Made by a program: the position numbers and the translations under genes. This document shows positions 16,082-23,665 of a stretch of 36,146 nt of DNA, piece by piece. Each line of letters opens with the position of its first letter. The first letter of the stretch is position 1. The notes below the pieces were generated by a model. That model saw only the letters and a program-made list of their open reading frames with translations. It ran no database searches and was not told the origin of the DNA. Origin of the DNA: Gemmatimonadota bacterium (lineage in GTDB: Bacteria; Gemmatimonadota; Gemmatimonadetes; Gemmatimonadales; GWC2-71-9). Location: NCBI GenBank assembly GCA_003222085.1, contig QHUK01000035.1, forward strand, positions 1-36,146. Reading direction: 5' to 3'.

Positions 16082-17689
16082 CTAGGCGACGAGGCCGACC
16101 GCGGCCACCTCACCGGGCGTCGGTCGCACGAGGAGGGCGGTGTACTTGATGTCTCCCCACACCAGCCCGCGCCCGAGGAAGTACTGCTCGAAGCGCTCCC
16201 GCGCAGCGGCGCAGGCTACGAGGCCGACGGGAGCGAGCTGACCGAGCAGCCGCGCCTGGCGGTAATGAAACGCCCGCGACAGCTCTGCTTCGAGGCAGCT
16301 GGCACGGGCGGGGGAGGCGCCCGCAGGATGGTCGGTGATGCAGGCGTAGTGCGGGGGCCCGCCGTGGGCCGCCACGGGGACGAGGAACGAGAAGGCCTCC
16401 GCGTCCCCGAACACCCGTCGTAGGGCGTCGCGAACGAACGCCTCGTTAACCTTCTCGCCCACCAAGTCGCTCACCTGATTGTCGCGCCCGATGAAGCGAA
16501 GGCAGGGCGTACGCTCCACGCGGCCCTGCACGACGACCCGGTCGTGCATCCGATAGCGCAGCAGCCCTCCCAATTGCGTAAGGATCACCCCGTAGACGCT
16601 CCCGTCGTCGACCTCGTGCAGAGGAGTGACGCACCCCGCTTCGTCCTCCAGCTCGAGGAACACCTCGTCGACGAGCGGTACCGGCGCCGGCGCGTAGATC
16701 AGGGGAATGGTGATGGGCGCTTCCGTGGCCAGGAGACCCTTCCCCTGGAGCAGAACGCCCGGGAAACGACGGGAGAGCGAATCCACGAATAGCCCCGAGC
16801 TGCCGTCGGTCCAGCAGGAGAGGAGCTTCAGGGCCGGCCACAGCTGGTCCCACGGGATCGGATCCGCGCGGAGGAGCCGTAGCCGGGCCGCCTGAGCGGG
16901 GGCGAACGTGAAGCGTCGGCCGCCGGCCTCGAGGTCGCCCCCAGCGAGCGCGCGACCGATCGCCTCGCGATGCTCGGTGATGAAGTCGAGGAGGGCGAGG
17001 AGATACGTCGGGCTCCACACGGAGATTATCTCGAGCCGCGCTTCGGCGACGAGGGCCGTGGCCAGCGCCAGGCGGTAGGCCGTGGGGTCTGTCACCGCCT
17101 TGAGCCCCGGCGGCGCCACGAACCCCGGTCCCAGCAGGCGGCGGATTGTGGGCGAGAGGTACTGGCTGTCGTCGTCGAAGCCGAGCGGCACGCCTGAAGG
17201 CGTGACGCGCTCCTGCCGGAACGCGGGCGATGCGCTCAAGAACAGGCGCCCGGTCTCGAATCGTGGTCCGCGCGCGAGGAGGTCGTACGCCCATATCACG
17301 AAACACGCGTTGAACGAGGCGAGGAGCGAGCGCGTGTAGGGGATGAGTTTTTGCCTTCCCGAGCTCCCCGAGGTCTGCTCGTAAACGAGGGGCGGCTCCG
17401 GCGTGACGACCGGCCCGCCACGGCTCGTCTGCCGCTCGATCCACGGCGCCAGGTCGTCATAATCCACGATCGGCACGCGCTCCCGGAACTCCCGGTACGA
17501 CTCGCGGCCGGTTATGGCGTACTGTCTGCCGTACTCCGTGCGCGCCGCCGCCGCGAGGATCGCCTTGAGCAGCCTGGCCTGCGCGACCTGCGGTCGCGCG
17601 AGCGCGGCGTGAAACCGGCCATAGCGACACGCCCACAACAGCCGCAAGCCGAGTCTCCCCAACGCCGGGGGCACGGGAAGCCTCGTCAC
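16082..17689 (-). CDS. GH3-family acyl-adenylating enzyme (GH3 auxin-responsive promoter family, ANL superfamily)
   Basis: This 535-aa protein belongs to the GH3 family, whose plant members adenylate a carboxylic acid and join it to an amino acid. Bacterial members are largely uncharacterised. The ATP-binding P-loop appears as YEQTSGSSGRQKLIPYT at about residues 103-119. The later motif FIGRDNQVSDLVGEKVNEAF corresponds to the conserved hinge region of the family. The length is typical. GTG 17689 is chosen because it forms a GTGA overlap with the preceding acyltransferase-like gene, and the sequence from there matches the family start (LGRLGLRLLWACRYGRF). It is the last gene of a four-gene run with two GNAT-like proteins and a Rieske oxygenase. 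The likely reaction is amide or thioester formation on a fatty or aromatic acid; this is inference. Confidence 0.85.
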   Translation of the reverse strand: MTRLPVPPALGRLGLRLLWACRYGRFHAALARPQVAQARLLKAILAAAARTEYGRQYAITGRESYREFRERVPIVDYDDLAPWIERQTSRGGPVVTPEPPLVYEQTSGSSGRQKLIPYTRSLLASFNACFVIWAYDLLARGPRFETGRLFLSASPAFRQERVTPSGVPLGFDDDSQYLSPTIRRLLGPGFVAPPGLKAVTDPTAYRLALATALVAEARLEIISVWSPTYLLALLDFITEHREAIGRALAGGDLEAGGRRFTFAPAQAARLRLLRADPIPWDQLWPALKLLSCWTDGSSGLFVDSLSRRFPGVLLQGKGLLATEAPITIPLIYAPAPVPLVDEVFLELEDEAGCVTPLHEVDDGSVYGVILTQLGGLLRYRMHDRVVVQGRVERTPCLRFIGRDNQVSDLVGEKVNEAFVRDALRRVFGDAEAFSFLVPVAAHGGPPHYACITDHPAGASPARASCLEAELSRAFHYRQARLLGQLAPVGLVACAAARERFEQYFLGRGLVWGDIKYTALLVRPTPGEVAAVGLVA

Positions 17690-18471
17690 ATCGTGGGCCG
17701 GGGGAAGCCGGCCACGGGAACGGGCGCACGGCGGCTCGGGCGGGAGAGAGCGCGCCGCAGCCACTTGATGGCCATTCCGCCGACGGCCCGCGCGTCGACG
17801 CGCGCGATCATCGCCAGCTCGTCACCCCGGGCATGACCGGGGTTCACCTGAGCAAAGAACCTGACCTCCGGCAACCCCAATGCGCTGTTGGTGAGCGTTG
17901 CCACGACGGTCTTGAGCATGGGCTGCCGATCGCCGAACGAGATCACCCCCCGCTCGACGTCGTAGGCCTCGCCGTAGCGGCTGTGCGAGAGGGCGTCGAT
18001 CAAGCCTCGCTCGCATGCCGGCGTGACCCGCTCGTGGTGCGGCCAGTGCTCGGGAAAGTTGCGGACGAGCGTCAAGTACGTCCGGTAGCCCGAGCAGATC
18101 AGATACCAGTAGAGCGGGGTGAGCGGGTGGCGCACCTTCCAGCGGAGCAACGTGGCGATCACCGAGCGGTGCAGGGCCGTCTGGCCCCAATACCGGGGAT
18201 GGACGATCGTGTCTCCGGAGAAGTAGACGCCCACAGTGCGGCCGGCATGGCGCTGCCGGTAGATCAGGGCTGTCGAGAACCCGACGACCTCGCCGCTCCC
18301 CGCGTCGCTGCCGAGGAACACGAGCGTCTTTTCCGCCAGATCGTGGTCGAACGTGACGCGGTCGACGTGGTCATAGTGCGCTTCGTACAGGCGCCACATG
18401 GCGTCCATGGACGCCCGATCCAGAGTCCGTGTGGGAACCGCGCGCACGCGCAGCCTGCCGTTCCGATTCAT
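17686..18471 (-). CDS. GNAT-like acyltransferase (putative)
   Basis: This 261-aa protein is not one I can name. The N-terminal half has a GNAT-like pattern: RASMDAMWRLYEAHYDHV, then a beta pair ending GEVVGFSTALIYR, then GVYFSGDTIVHPRYWGQTAL, where a strand and an R-x-x-G-like turn would bind acyl-CoA. The motif is not canonical. The C-terminal part has conserved-looking segments (YLICSGYRTYLTLVRNFPEH and LPEVRFFAQVNPGHARGDE) and a basic tail. GGAGGAG lies immediately before its ATG. It is coupled to the GH3 gene by a four-base overlap and follows the Rieske gene after 10 bases. A role in acyl transfer within the same pathway is inferred from position. Confidence 0.75.
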   Translation of the reverse strand: MNRNGRLRVRAVPTRTLDRASMDAMWRLYEAHYDHVDRVTFDHDLAEKTLVFLGSDAGSGEVVGFSTALIYRQRHAGRTVGVYFSGDTIVHPRYWGQTALHRSVIATLLRWKVRHPLTPLYWYLICSGYRTYLTLVRNFPEHWPHHERVTPACERGLIDALSHSRYGEAYDVERGVISFGDRQPMLKTVVATLTNSALGLPEVRFFAQVNPGHARGDELAMIARVDARAVGGMAIKWLRRALSRPSRRAPVPVAGFPRPTM

Positions 18472-18481
18472 CGCTCCTCCC

Positions 18482-19558
18482 TTACAGCTTGTACGTGATC
18501 TCGCGGGTCCGTAGCGGCCCGCTGGGGTAGCGCCCGTCGAGAAACCCGCGGAAGGCGCGCTGCATCCATGCCGCGGGAAGGTCTGCCGTGACGTTGCGGA
18601 ACTCGCGACGACCGTACCGCCGGATGCGCTCGCCCTGGCTGTTCAGGATCGCGATGTCCTGTGCCACCACCTTCTGCGTGACCCACCGCACGTATCGCGT
18701 CACCAACGGCGTGAGCCAGCCGTAGCGAACTCCCATCCGCGTGTATACGCGGGTCCGGAATTCATCCTCGGGCGTTGCGACCAGAATGGTGACGACGTGC
18801 GCGTGATCGCCGATCCAGTAATCCACGCGCAACGTGTGGGGCAGGATGACCTCGTCGACGTGGCGGATCTGCTGCCTGCGCCCGAGTACGGAGCGCACGT
18901 CCTTGGCCCCAGCCGAGTGCTCGTCCAGGGTTTCGACGCGCACGCCCGTCGCGGTCTCCTCGATGCGGGCCCGGATGTCGTCCCTGGGAGCGGACCGGAA
19001 CAGCCCTTCGTGCGCGAATCCGGTGTGACTGCAGTCGAGCCCGTTCTCGAGGATCAAGTCCACCGGAGCGTGGATGACGTTCTGCAGTTCGAACCAGCCG
19101 TAGGCGTCGTCCCGCGGGTAGCTCGGCGGCTCGGCCGGGGCGCCGTCCGCCCCGAGCGTCACCCAGATCCACTCGTCGCGCTCCACGGCCGGGAAGGCGC
19201 GCACGGCGCACGCCGGGATCTTCTCGGTGGGCGAGTGGCAGGGCACGTCCACCACCACGCCGATCCGGTTGAAGCGCCAGCCGTGATACCAGCATTGCAG
19301 CGTGTCGCCCCGCACCCTGCCGAGCGACAGTGCCACGTTCTTGTGAGGGCAGCGGTCCTCGAGCGCGGCCACGCGGCCGGTCGAGTCGCGGTACAGCACC
19401 ACCGGCACGCCGTTCACCGCACGTGCCAGCGGGGCGCCGCGGGGGAGCTCGTCGCCGCGGGCCGCCAGGAACCATGCGGGCGTTGGCAGCACCTGCTTCA
19501 CGGACAGTTCGGCGATGCGGGTGTCTCGGATCGGCAACTCGAGCGTCTCGGCGTTCAT
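18482..19558 (-). CDS. Rieske non-heme iron oxygenase, alpha-subunit type
   Basis: This 358-aa protein is an oxygenase that hydroxylates or demethylates an organic substrate using electrons from a separate reductase. The Rieske cluster ligands are Cys70 and His72 (RCPHKN) and Cys89 and His92 (CWYHGW). The mononuclear iron site is seen as LDCSHTGFAHEG (Asp175, His178, His183), with a later acidic ligand probably in VVAQDIAILNSQGE. Single-gene members of this type include vanillate demethylase, 3-ketosteroid hydroxylase and pheophorbide oxygenase. No ferredoxin or reductase gene is nearby. The ATG at 19558 has AGAGGA just upstream; the longer frame to 19639 runs into the neighbouring gene. It lies between two GNAT-like genes in an apparent operon. 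Confidence 0.92.
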   Translation of the reverse strand: MNAETLELPIRDTRIAELSVKQVLPTPAWFLAARGDELPRGAPLARAVNGVPVVLYRDSTGRVAALEDRCPHKNVALSLGRVRGDTLQCWYHGWRFNRIGVVVDVPCHSPTEKIPACAVRAFPAVERDEWIWVTLGADGAPAEPPSYPRDDAYGWFELQNVIHAPVDLILENGLDCSHTGFAHEGLFRSAPRDDIRARIEETATGVRVETLDEHSAGAKDVRSVLGRRQQIRHVDEVILPHTLRVDYWIGDHAHVVTILVATPEDEFRTRVYTRMGVRYGWLTPLVTRYVRWVTQKVVAQDIAILNSQGERIRRYGRREFRNVTADLPAAWMQRAFRGFLDGRYPSGPLRTREITYKL

Positions 19559-19583
19559 AGGTCCTCTACGGGCGCGCGTGGCT

Positions 19584-20705
19584 TCACACGAGCGCGGTTT
19601 CGAAGTGCAGGGGAAGCGCGCCCAGCGGCGCGCCGTCATAGGCCCCCACGGGCGCGCTGACGTAGGCGTGCACCAGAGTCGTTTGAGCCCAGCAGCCCGT
19701 CAGCGCGCGCGTCAGCGGATCCGCGATGTCGAGCCCGATGGTGCAGAAGGCGTACGGTGAGCTCGCAGCTGCCCGCGCGCCGGCAACCAGGAGGGCGCGC
19801 AGTACGCCGGGCTCGGTCGCCGGCACGCAGACCTGAAACGCACTGACGAAGCGAAGCGGTGCGCCCGGTGCAGGGAGCCGTGGTGCGTCAACGAGCGGGG
19901 CGGCCAGGTTGAAGCCGCAACGGAACAGCGCAGCGCGCAGGGAATACCGCTGCACGACCGTGTTCTTGAGCCGGTGCTGGTCCCACAGCGCGACGAACCC
20001 GGCCAGGCGCCCGGAGGTGTGGCGTGCGATCCAGTAGGACGAGAGCGAGAGACCCGGGGCATCGGCGCAGAGACGACGGAAGTCGTCCGGCCTCAGCACC
20101 GGCGCAAGCTGGCGCAGCGGTGCGACGCCACGCCACAGCGCGGCCATCTCGTCGAGATCCCGCTCCTCTGCAGGCCGCACACACAGGTCCTGGGGGGCGC
20201 CGAGGCGGCGCAGTACGAAGAGGGGCACCGCAAAGGTGCGGATCGTCGCGAAGCGGCTGAGCCGTGGCAGTCCGCGCGGACCTGGAAGCCGCGGTGCCAT
20301 CGCGGCGTTGCCTCCGAGCACGGTGATCAGCACGAGCATGCGGGGATCGGTGGCGCCGAGCGTGTCGCGGGCGTATGCGGTCAACGCGTCCGCCACGCTG
20401 CCCGTCTCGTTGCGGCGCCCGCGGAATGCCGGGTGAACCTTGAGGTCGCTGACGTACGCGGTGGGCGCGGGCGCGCCGTTCACGTAGGCCAGGCGCTCGG
20501 CCGTCGCGACGCAGCCGATCACGCCGGTCCGATCATCCACCACACCCACGTCCCAGCGGTCGCCCTGGAGCCGGTTCAGCGCGAAGAAATCCGGCTCCCG
20601 GCGCACACACAGGGTGAGCCCGGCCCGCATGGGGCAGGCCGCGGCCAGGGCGAGCAACCCGGCGTTGTCGGCGGACGTGGCGCGGCGCGGAGCGTCGTAA
20701 TTCAT
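19584..20705 (-). CDS. GNAT-family N-acyltransferase, probably with two GNAT-like halves
   Basis: This 373-aa protein has a clear GNAT motif A in the first half: AYVSDLKVHPAFRGRRNETG, with the acyl-CoA-binding R-x-x-x-x-G type turn. The second half (from LCVRPAEERDLDEMAALWRG) looks like a second, degenerate GNAT domain (SYWIARHTSGRLAGFVALWD). The start at 20705 (MNYDAPRRATSAD) fits a fold that starts at once; the frame upstream to 20879 crosses the intergenic operator and the start of the divergent gene. No Shine-Dalgarno is obvious, so the message may be nearly leaderless. It is the first gene of the run that ends with the GH3 enzyme. The acyl donor and acceptor are unknown. Confidence 0.82.
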   Translation of the reverse strand: MNYDAPRRATSADNAGLLALAAACPMRAGLTLCVRREPDFFALNRLQGDRWDVGVVDDRTGVIGCVATAERLAYVNGAPAPTAYVSDLKVHPAFRGRRNETGSVADALTAYARDTLGATDPRMLVLITVLGGNAAMAPRLPGPRGLPRLSRFATIRTFAVPLFVLRRLGAPQDLCVRPAEERDLDEMAALWRGVAPLRQLAPVLRPDDFRRLCADAPGLSLSSYWIARHTSGRLAGFVALWDQHRLKNTVVQRYSLRAALFRCGFNLAAPLVDAPRLPAPGAPLRFVSAFQVCVPATEPGVLRALLVAGARAAASSPYAFCTIGLDIADPLTRALTGCWAQTTLVHAYVSAPVGAYDGAPLGALPLHFETALV

Positions 20706-20726
20706 GGCACGAAGCTCGACGCCCGG

Positions 20727-20774
20727 GGTCAAGCCCCGGTCAAGCTGCGGTGCCGCCTTGACCCTGCCTTGATG
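20727..20774. promoter_or_regulatory. Compound operator-like element between the GNAT and MMPL genes
   Basis: Two copies of GGTCAAG start at 20727 and 20738. They face CTTGACC at 20757 and the related CTTGATG at 20768. Within each pair the copies are exactly 11 bp apart (7 + 4), and the two pairs are inverted around a 12-bp centre. Direct repeats of seven bases with four-base spacers are the layout bound by OmpR/PhoB-type regulators, so a shared operator for the two divergent units is a good guess. Part of the element can also fold: CCGGGG and CCCCGG flank TCAAG at 20723-20739. Confidence 0.6.
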
Positions 20775-20816
20775 GGGCGGCCCGACATTTGGCGTATGGG
20801 TACTGCGGAGGCCGTC

Positions 20817-23009
20817 GTGCGCCGGCGTGGGCTGGTCCTGGTCTGTTGGGCCGGCGCGCTGGCTCTGCTCGCTCCCCACGCAACAGGCGTCGAGCGTGTG
20901 CTCGAGACCGCGGCACGCGTGGACGGGAGCGAGTCAGCACGCGTTGAGGCGGAGCTGGCATCGCGGTTTCGGGCGCCGTTCGCGCAATACGCGCTGCTCG
21001 TGGTCCGCGGTGGCGGGTCGCCCGTCACGCCGGCGGGGCGCGAGCTCGTGGACAGCGTCGTCGGAGCAGTCGTCGCCGTGCCGGGCGTCGCGGGGGTGCG
21101 GGGCTACCGGGACGCGCGCGACACGCTGCTCCTGGGGCGCGACTCCAGCGGAACGTTCGTTCTGGTGGGGCTCGACCCGGCGGCCGGGCGGCCCGACGCG
21201 ATCGTGCCGCAGCTCCGCAGTGCCACCGCCGCGCTCACCCGTCGCCTGGTCGGGCGCTTCCCGCTACTTGAGCTCCGCTGGACTGGGGAGACGGTGCTCA
21301 ACGCCGACTTGCGGCAGGCGAGCCGGGCAAGCGCGCGTGTGGCCGAGCAGCGAGCGCTGCCGCTCACGCTGGCGCTTCTCCTCCTGGCATTCGGCAGCCT
21401 GCTGGCCGCCGGTACGCCCGTGGTGAGCGGCGTGCTGGTCATCGTGCTCGCCCTCGGCGCCTCGGGAATGCTTGCGACCCGGTGGCCGCTCTCGATCCTG
21501 CTCCAGAGCTTCGTATCCATGATCGGCCTGGGTCTCGGGATCGACTACGCGCTCCTCTCCGTCTCGCGGTTCCGCGAGGCGCTCGCGGCCACCAGTGACC
21601 CCGTGCAGGCGGCCGCCGCGACCGTGCGATCCGCGGGTCGCACGATCCTTCTTTCGGGCCTGACGGTGGCGGTGGGCTTCACGGCGCTGCTCGCCGTTCC
21701 GCTCGGCGAGCTGCGGTCGGTGGCGGTGGGTGGCCTGCTCGCGACCGGGTTCGCAATGCTCGTCGGGGTCACGCTCCTCCCCGCGCTGCTCGCTTGGCTC
21801 GGTCGGCGGATCGAGCGGGGCCGGTTGTGGCCCGCCCACCAAGCAACGGGCGCGCGGTGGCGCGCGTGGGGACGCTGGGTGACGAGGCACCCGGTAGCAG
21901 TGCTGATCGCGGCGGGTGTGCCGCTCGTCCTGCTGGCCTGGCAGGCGACGCGCCTACAGACAGGGCTGCCGCGCGGTGACGCGTGGCTCCCGCGCCGCCT
22001 CGAGTCGGTCGTCGCGCTCCGTGACTTGGAGAAGATGGGGCGGGGGGCGGTGCCGCAAACCGTCCGCGTCATCCTGGAGCTTCCCGGCCGTCAGGATGTG
22101 TTGAGCCGCGACGGATGGAGCGCCGCCCGAGGCCTCCGTGCCCTCCTGGCCCGGGACCCGCGCGTTGCGGCAACACTGTCCTTCACGTCGTTCCAGGCCG
22201 ACCGTCCGATGTCGCGGCTTGTATTCTTTACCCTGTCGGGGGACGTGCGCCGCTCGTACGTGGCCGCGGATCGCCGGGCCGTGCTGTTCGACGTCGTCCC
22301 GCGCGAGCGCGCCGACGCGCGCGACCTCGTCGGCCTCGTGCGCGAGCTGCGAGCCGTCGCCGCCGACGCCGTCACCGGGCTCCCCGGAGCCCGCCTGCGC
22401 GTCGGCGGCCTGCCCGCCTTGCGCGCCGATTACGACGACGCCGTCCGCCGCCGCTTTCCGTTGGTCGTCGCCCTGGTGCTCGGCGGTACGCTGGCGGCGT
22501 TGTTCATTGGGTTCCGGTCGGTGCTCGTTCCGCTCAAGGCGGTGTGCCTCAACTTGCTCTCGGTAGCCGCTGGCTTCGGGGCGGTCGTGCTCGTGTTCCA
22601 GGACGGTGTCGGTGCGGCGCTCCTTGGCCTCGAGGCGCCGCTCGACGCCGTGTTCACCATCGTCCCCACGCTGGTCTTCTGCACCGTGTTCGGGCTCAGC
22701 ATGGACTACGAGATCTTCTTGGTGGCTCGCGTGGCGGAGGCCCGGCGCTCCGGGCTGGACGAGCGCGCGGCGATCGTGGAGGGCCTCGCGCAGACCGGTC
22801 CCGTCATCACCAGCGCCGCGGCCGTGATGGTCGTCGTGTTCGCGGCGTTCACGCTGGGGGACTTCCTGGTGATGCAAATTCTGGGGCTCGCGCTGGCGGT
22901 GAGCGTCGCGCTCGACGCCACGGTGGTGCGGGTCGCCATCGGCCCGGCACTGCTCGCCCTGGCGGGTCGCTGGAACTGGTGGCCGGGAATACCCGGCGGC
23001 GCCCGGTGA
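20817..23009 (+). CDS. MMPL/RND-family transporter
   Basis: This protein of about 730 aa has the duplicated RND layout of MMPL lipid exporters: one N-terminal helix, a periplasmic domain, five helices, a second single helix (HPVAVLIAAGVPLVLLAW), a second periplasmic domain and five more helices. The proton-relay regions are GLGLGIDYALLSVSRFREAL and VFGLSMDYEIFLVARVAEAR, each with the expected Asp-Tyr pair. Members export lipids, glycolipids or other hydrophobic products. The GTG at 20817 is preferred because GGAGG lies at 20807-20811 and MRRRGLVLVCWAG follows; ATG codons at 20772 and 20796 are alternatives without a ribosome site. The frame reaching back to 19974 is an antisense shadow. It is divergent from the GNAT-Rieske-GNAT-GH3 run, suggesting it exports that product. 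Confidence 0.9.
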   Translation: MRRRGLVLVCWAGALALLAPHATGVERVLETAARVDGSESARVEAELASRFRAPFAQYALLVVRGGGSPVTPAGRELVDSVVGAVVAVPGVAGVRGYRDARDTLLLGRDSSGTFVLVGLDPAAGRPDAIVPQLRSATAALTRRLVGRFPLLELRWTGETVLNADLRQASRASARVAEQRALPLTLALLLLAFGSLLAAGTPVVSGVLVIVLALGASGMLATRWPLSILLQSFVSMIGLGLGIDYALLSVSRFREALAATSDPVQAAAATVRSAGRTILLSGLTVAVGFTALLAVPLGELRSVAVGGLLATGFAMLVGVTLLPALLAWLGRRIERGRLWPAHQATGARWRAWGRWVTRHPVAVLIAAGVPLVLLAWQATRLQTGLPRGDAWLPRRLESVVALRDLEKMGRGAVPQTVRVILELPGRQDVLSRDGWSAARGLRALLARDPRVAATLSFTSFQADRPMSRLVFFTLSGDVRRSYVAADRRAVLFDVVPRERADARDLVGLVRELRAVAADAVTGLPGARLRVGGLPALRADYDDAVRRRFPLVVALVLGGTLAALFIGFRSVLVPLKAVCLNLLSVAAGFGAVVLVFQDGVGAALLGLEAPLDAVFTIVPTLVFCTVFGLSMDYEIFLVARVAEARRSGLDERAAIVEGLAQTGPVITSAAAVMVVVFAAFTLGDFLVMQILGLALAVSVALDATVVRVAIGPALLALAGRWNWWPGIPGGAR

Positions 23010-23080
23010 GGCTCGGCGGCTCTGCAACGGGCCCGATTCTAGAGCTACCGCGGCGCGACCGACGCGTGTACTCTGGTTCA

Positions 23081-23665
23081 ATGTCGCCGAGCCACCGGAT
23101 CTTTCTGCTCTCGCCCGCCCATTGCTCCGGGAAGCGCGCCGGCTTTCTGTTGCGGAAGAATGCTCGCTCGACGCTGGCCCAGCGGCTGAGATCGACCGAG
23201 GGTGCGAACATCGGCGAGGTCTTCACCTTCATGAGCGGGCTGTATTTCCGCGGCAAGCTGGCGTACGCTGCAGCGTTCGCCAATCCCCCGGAAGGCTGCT
23301 CGGGCATTCAGGTCATCGTGCCCGGCCTTGGCCTGTGTCCGCCGCGTGCGATGATCGATCTCGACGGGCTGCGGGCGATCGCGCAGGTTCCGGTGGACCC
23401 GGGCGATCGCCGGTACACTGACCCGTTGCGCCGCGACGCCGCCTGCCTGGCCGAGCGATTGCACCCCGGAGATGCAGCCGTCCTGCTCGGCAGTATCGCG
23501 ACTGCGAAGTATCTCCAGCCGCTGAACGAAGTCCTGGGCGCCCGGCTGCACGTGCCCCAGGAGTTCATCGGGCGTGGCGACATGAGCCGTGGCGCCCTCA
23601 TGCTGCGGTGTGCCGCCGAGGGTCGCGAGCTCACCTACATCACCGCGCCTCCTCACCCGTCGTGA
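23081..23665 (+). CDS. Conserved-looking hypothetical protein, coupled to the LigD polymerase gene
   Basis: I cannot name this 194-aa protein. It is soluble, without signal or membrane segments. It begins RIFLLSPAHCSGKRAGFLLR and contains FMSGLYFRGKLAYAAAFA, QVIVPGLGLCPPRAMIDLDG, VLLGSIATAKYLQPLNEVLG and PQEFIGRGDMSRGALMLRC. These Gly/Pro-rich, low-complexity-free blocks look like a conserved enzyme core. The general order (short N-terminal strand, LYFRGK helix, GLGL turn) faintly recalls DUF6884-type proteins, but I would not assign it. The ATG at 23081 lacks a clear ribosome site. Its stop overlaps the next start as GTGA (23662-23665), so translation of the DNA-repair polymerase gene is probably coupled to it. 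Confidence 0.75.
   Translation: MSPSHRIFLLSPAHCSGKRAGFLLRKNARSTLAQRLRSTEGANIGEVFTFMSGLYFRGKLAYAAAFANPPEGCSGIQVIVPGLGLCPPRAMIDLDGLRAIAQVPVDPGDRRYTDPLRRDAACLAERLHPGDAAVLLGSIATAKYLQPLNEVLGARLHVPQEFIGRGDMSRGALMLRCAAEGRELTYITAPPHPS

Noticed and set aside
20758-20800. Ordinary sigma-70 promoter for the MMPL gene using TTGACC or TTGATG
   Set aside because: No acceptable -10 hexamer lies 16-18 bases downstream of either element; the closest TATGGG is 20 bases away.
22115-23665. Long plus-strand frame joining part of the MMPL region to the 194-aa protein
   Set aside because: The first 320 codons are out of frame with the MMPL gene and have shadow composition; the real protein begins at 23081.
23081-23665. 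Assignment of the 194-aa protein to DUF6884
   Set aside because: Only a loose similarity in order of blocks; no diagnostic motif that I can point to.
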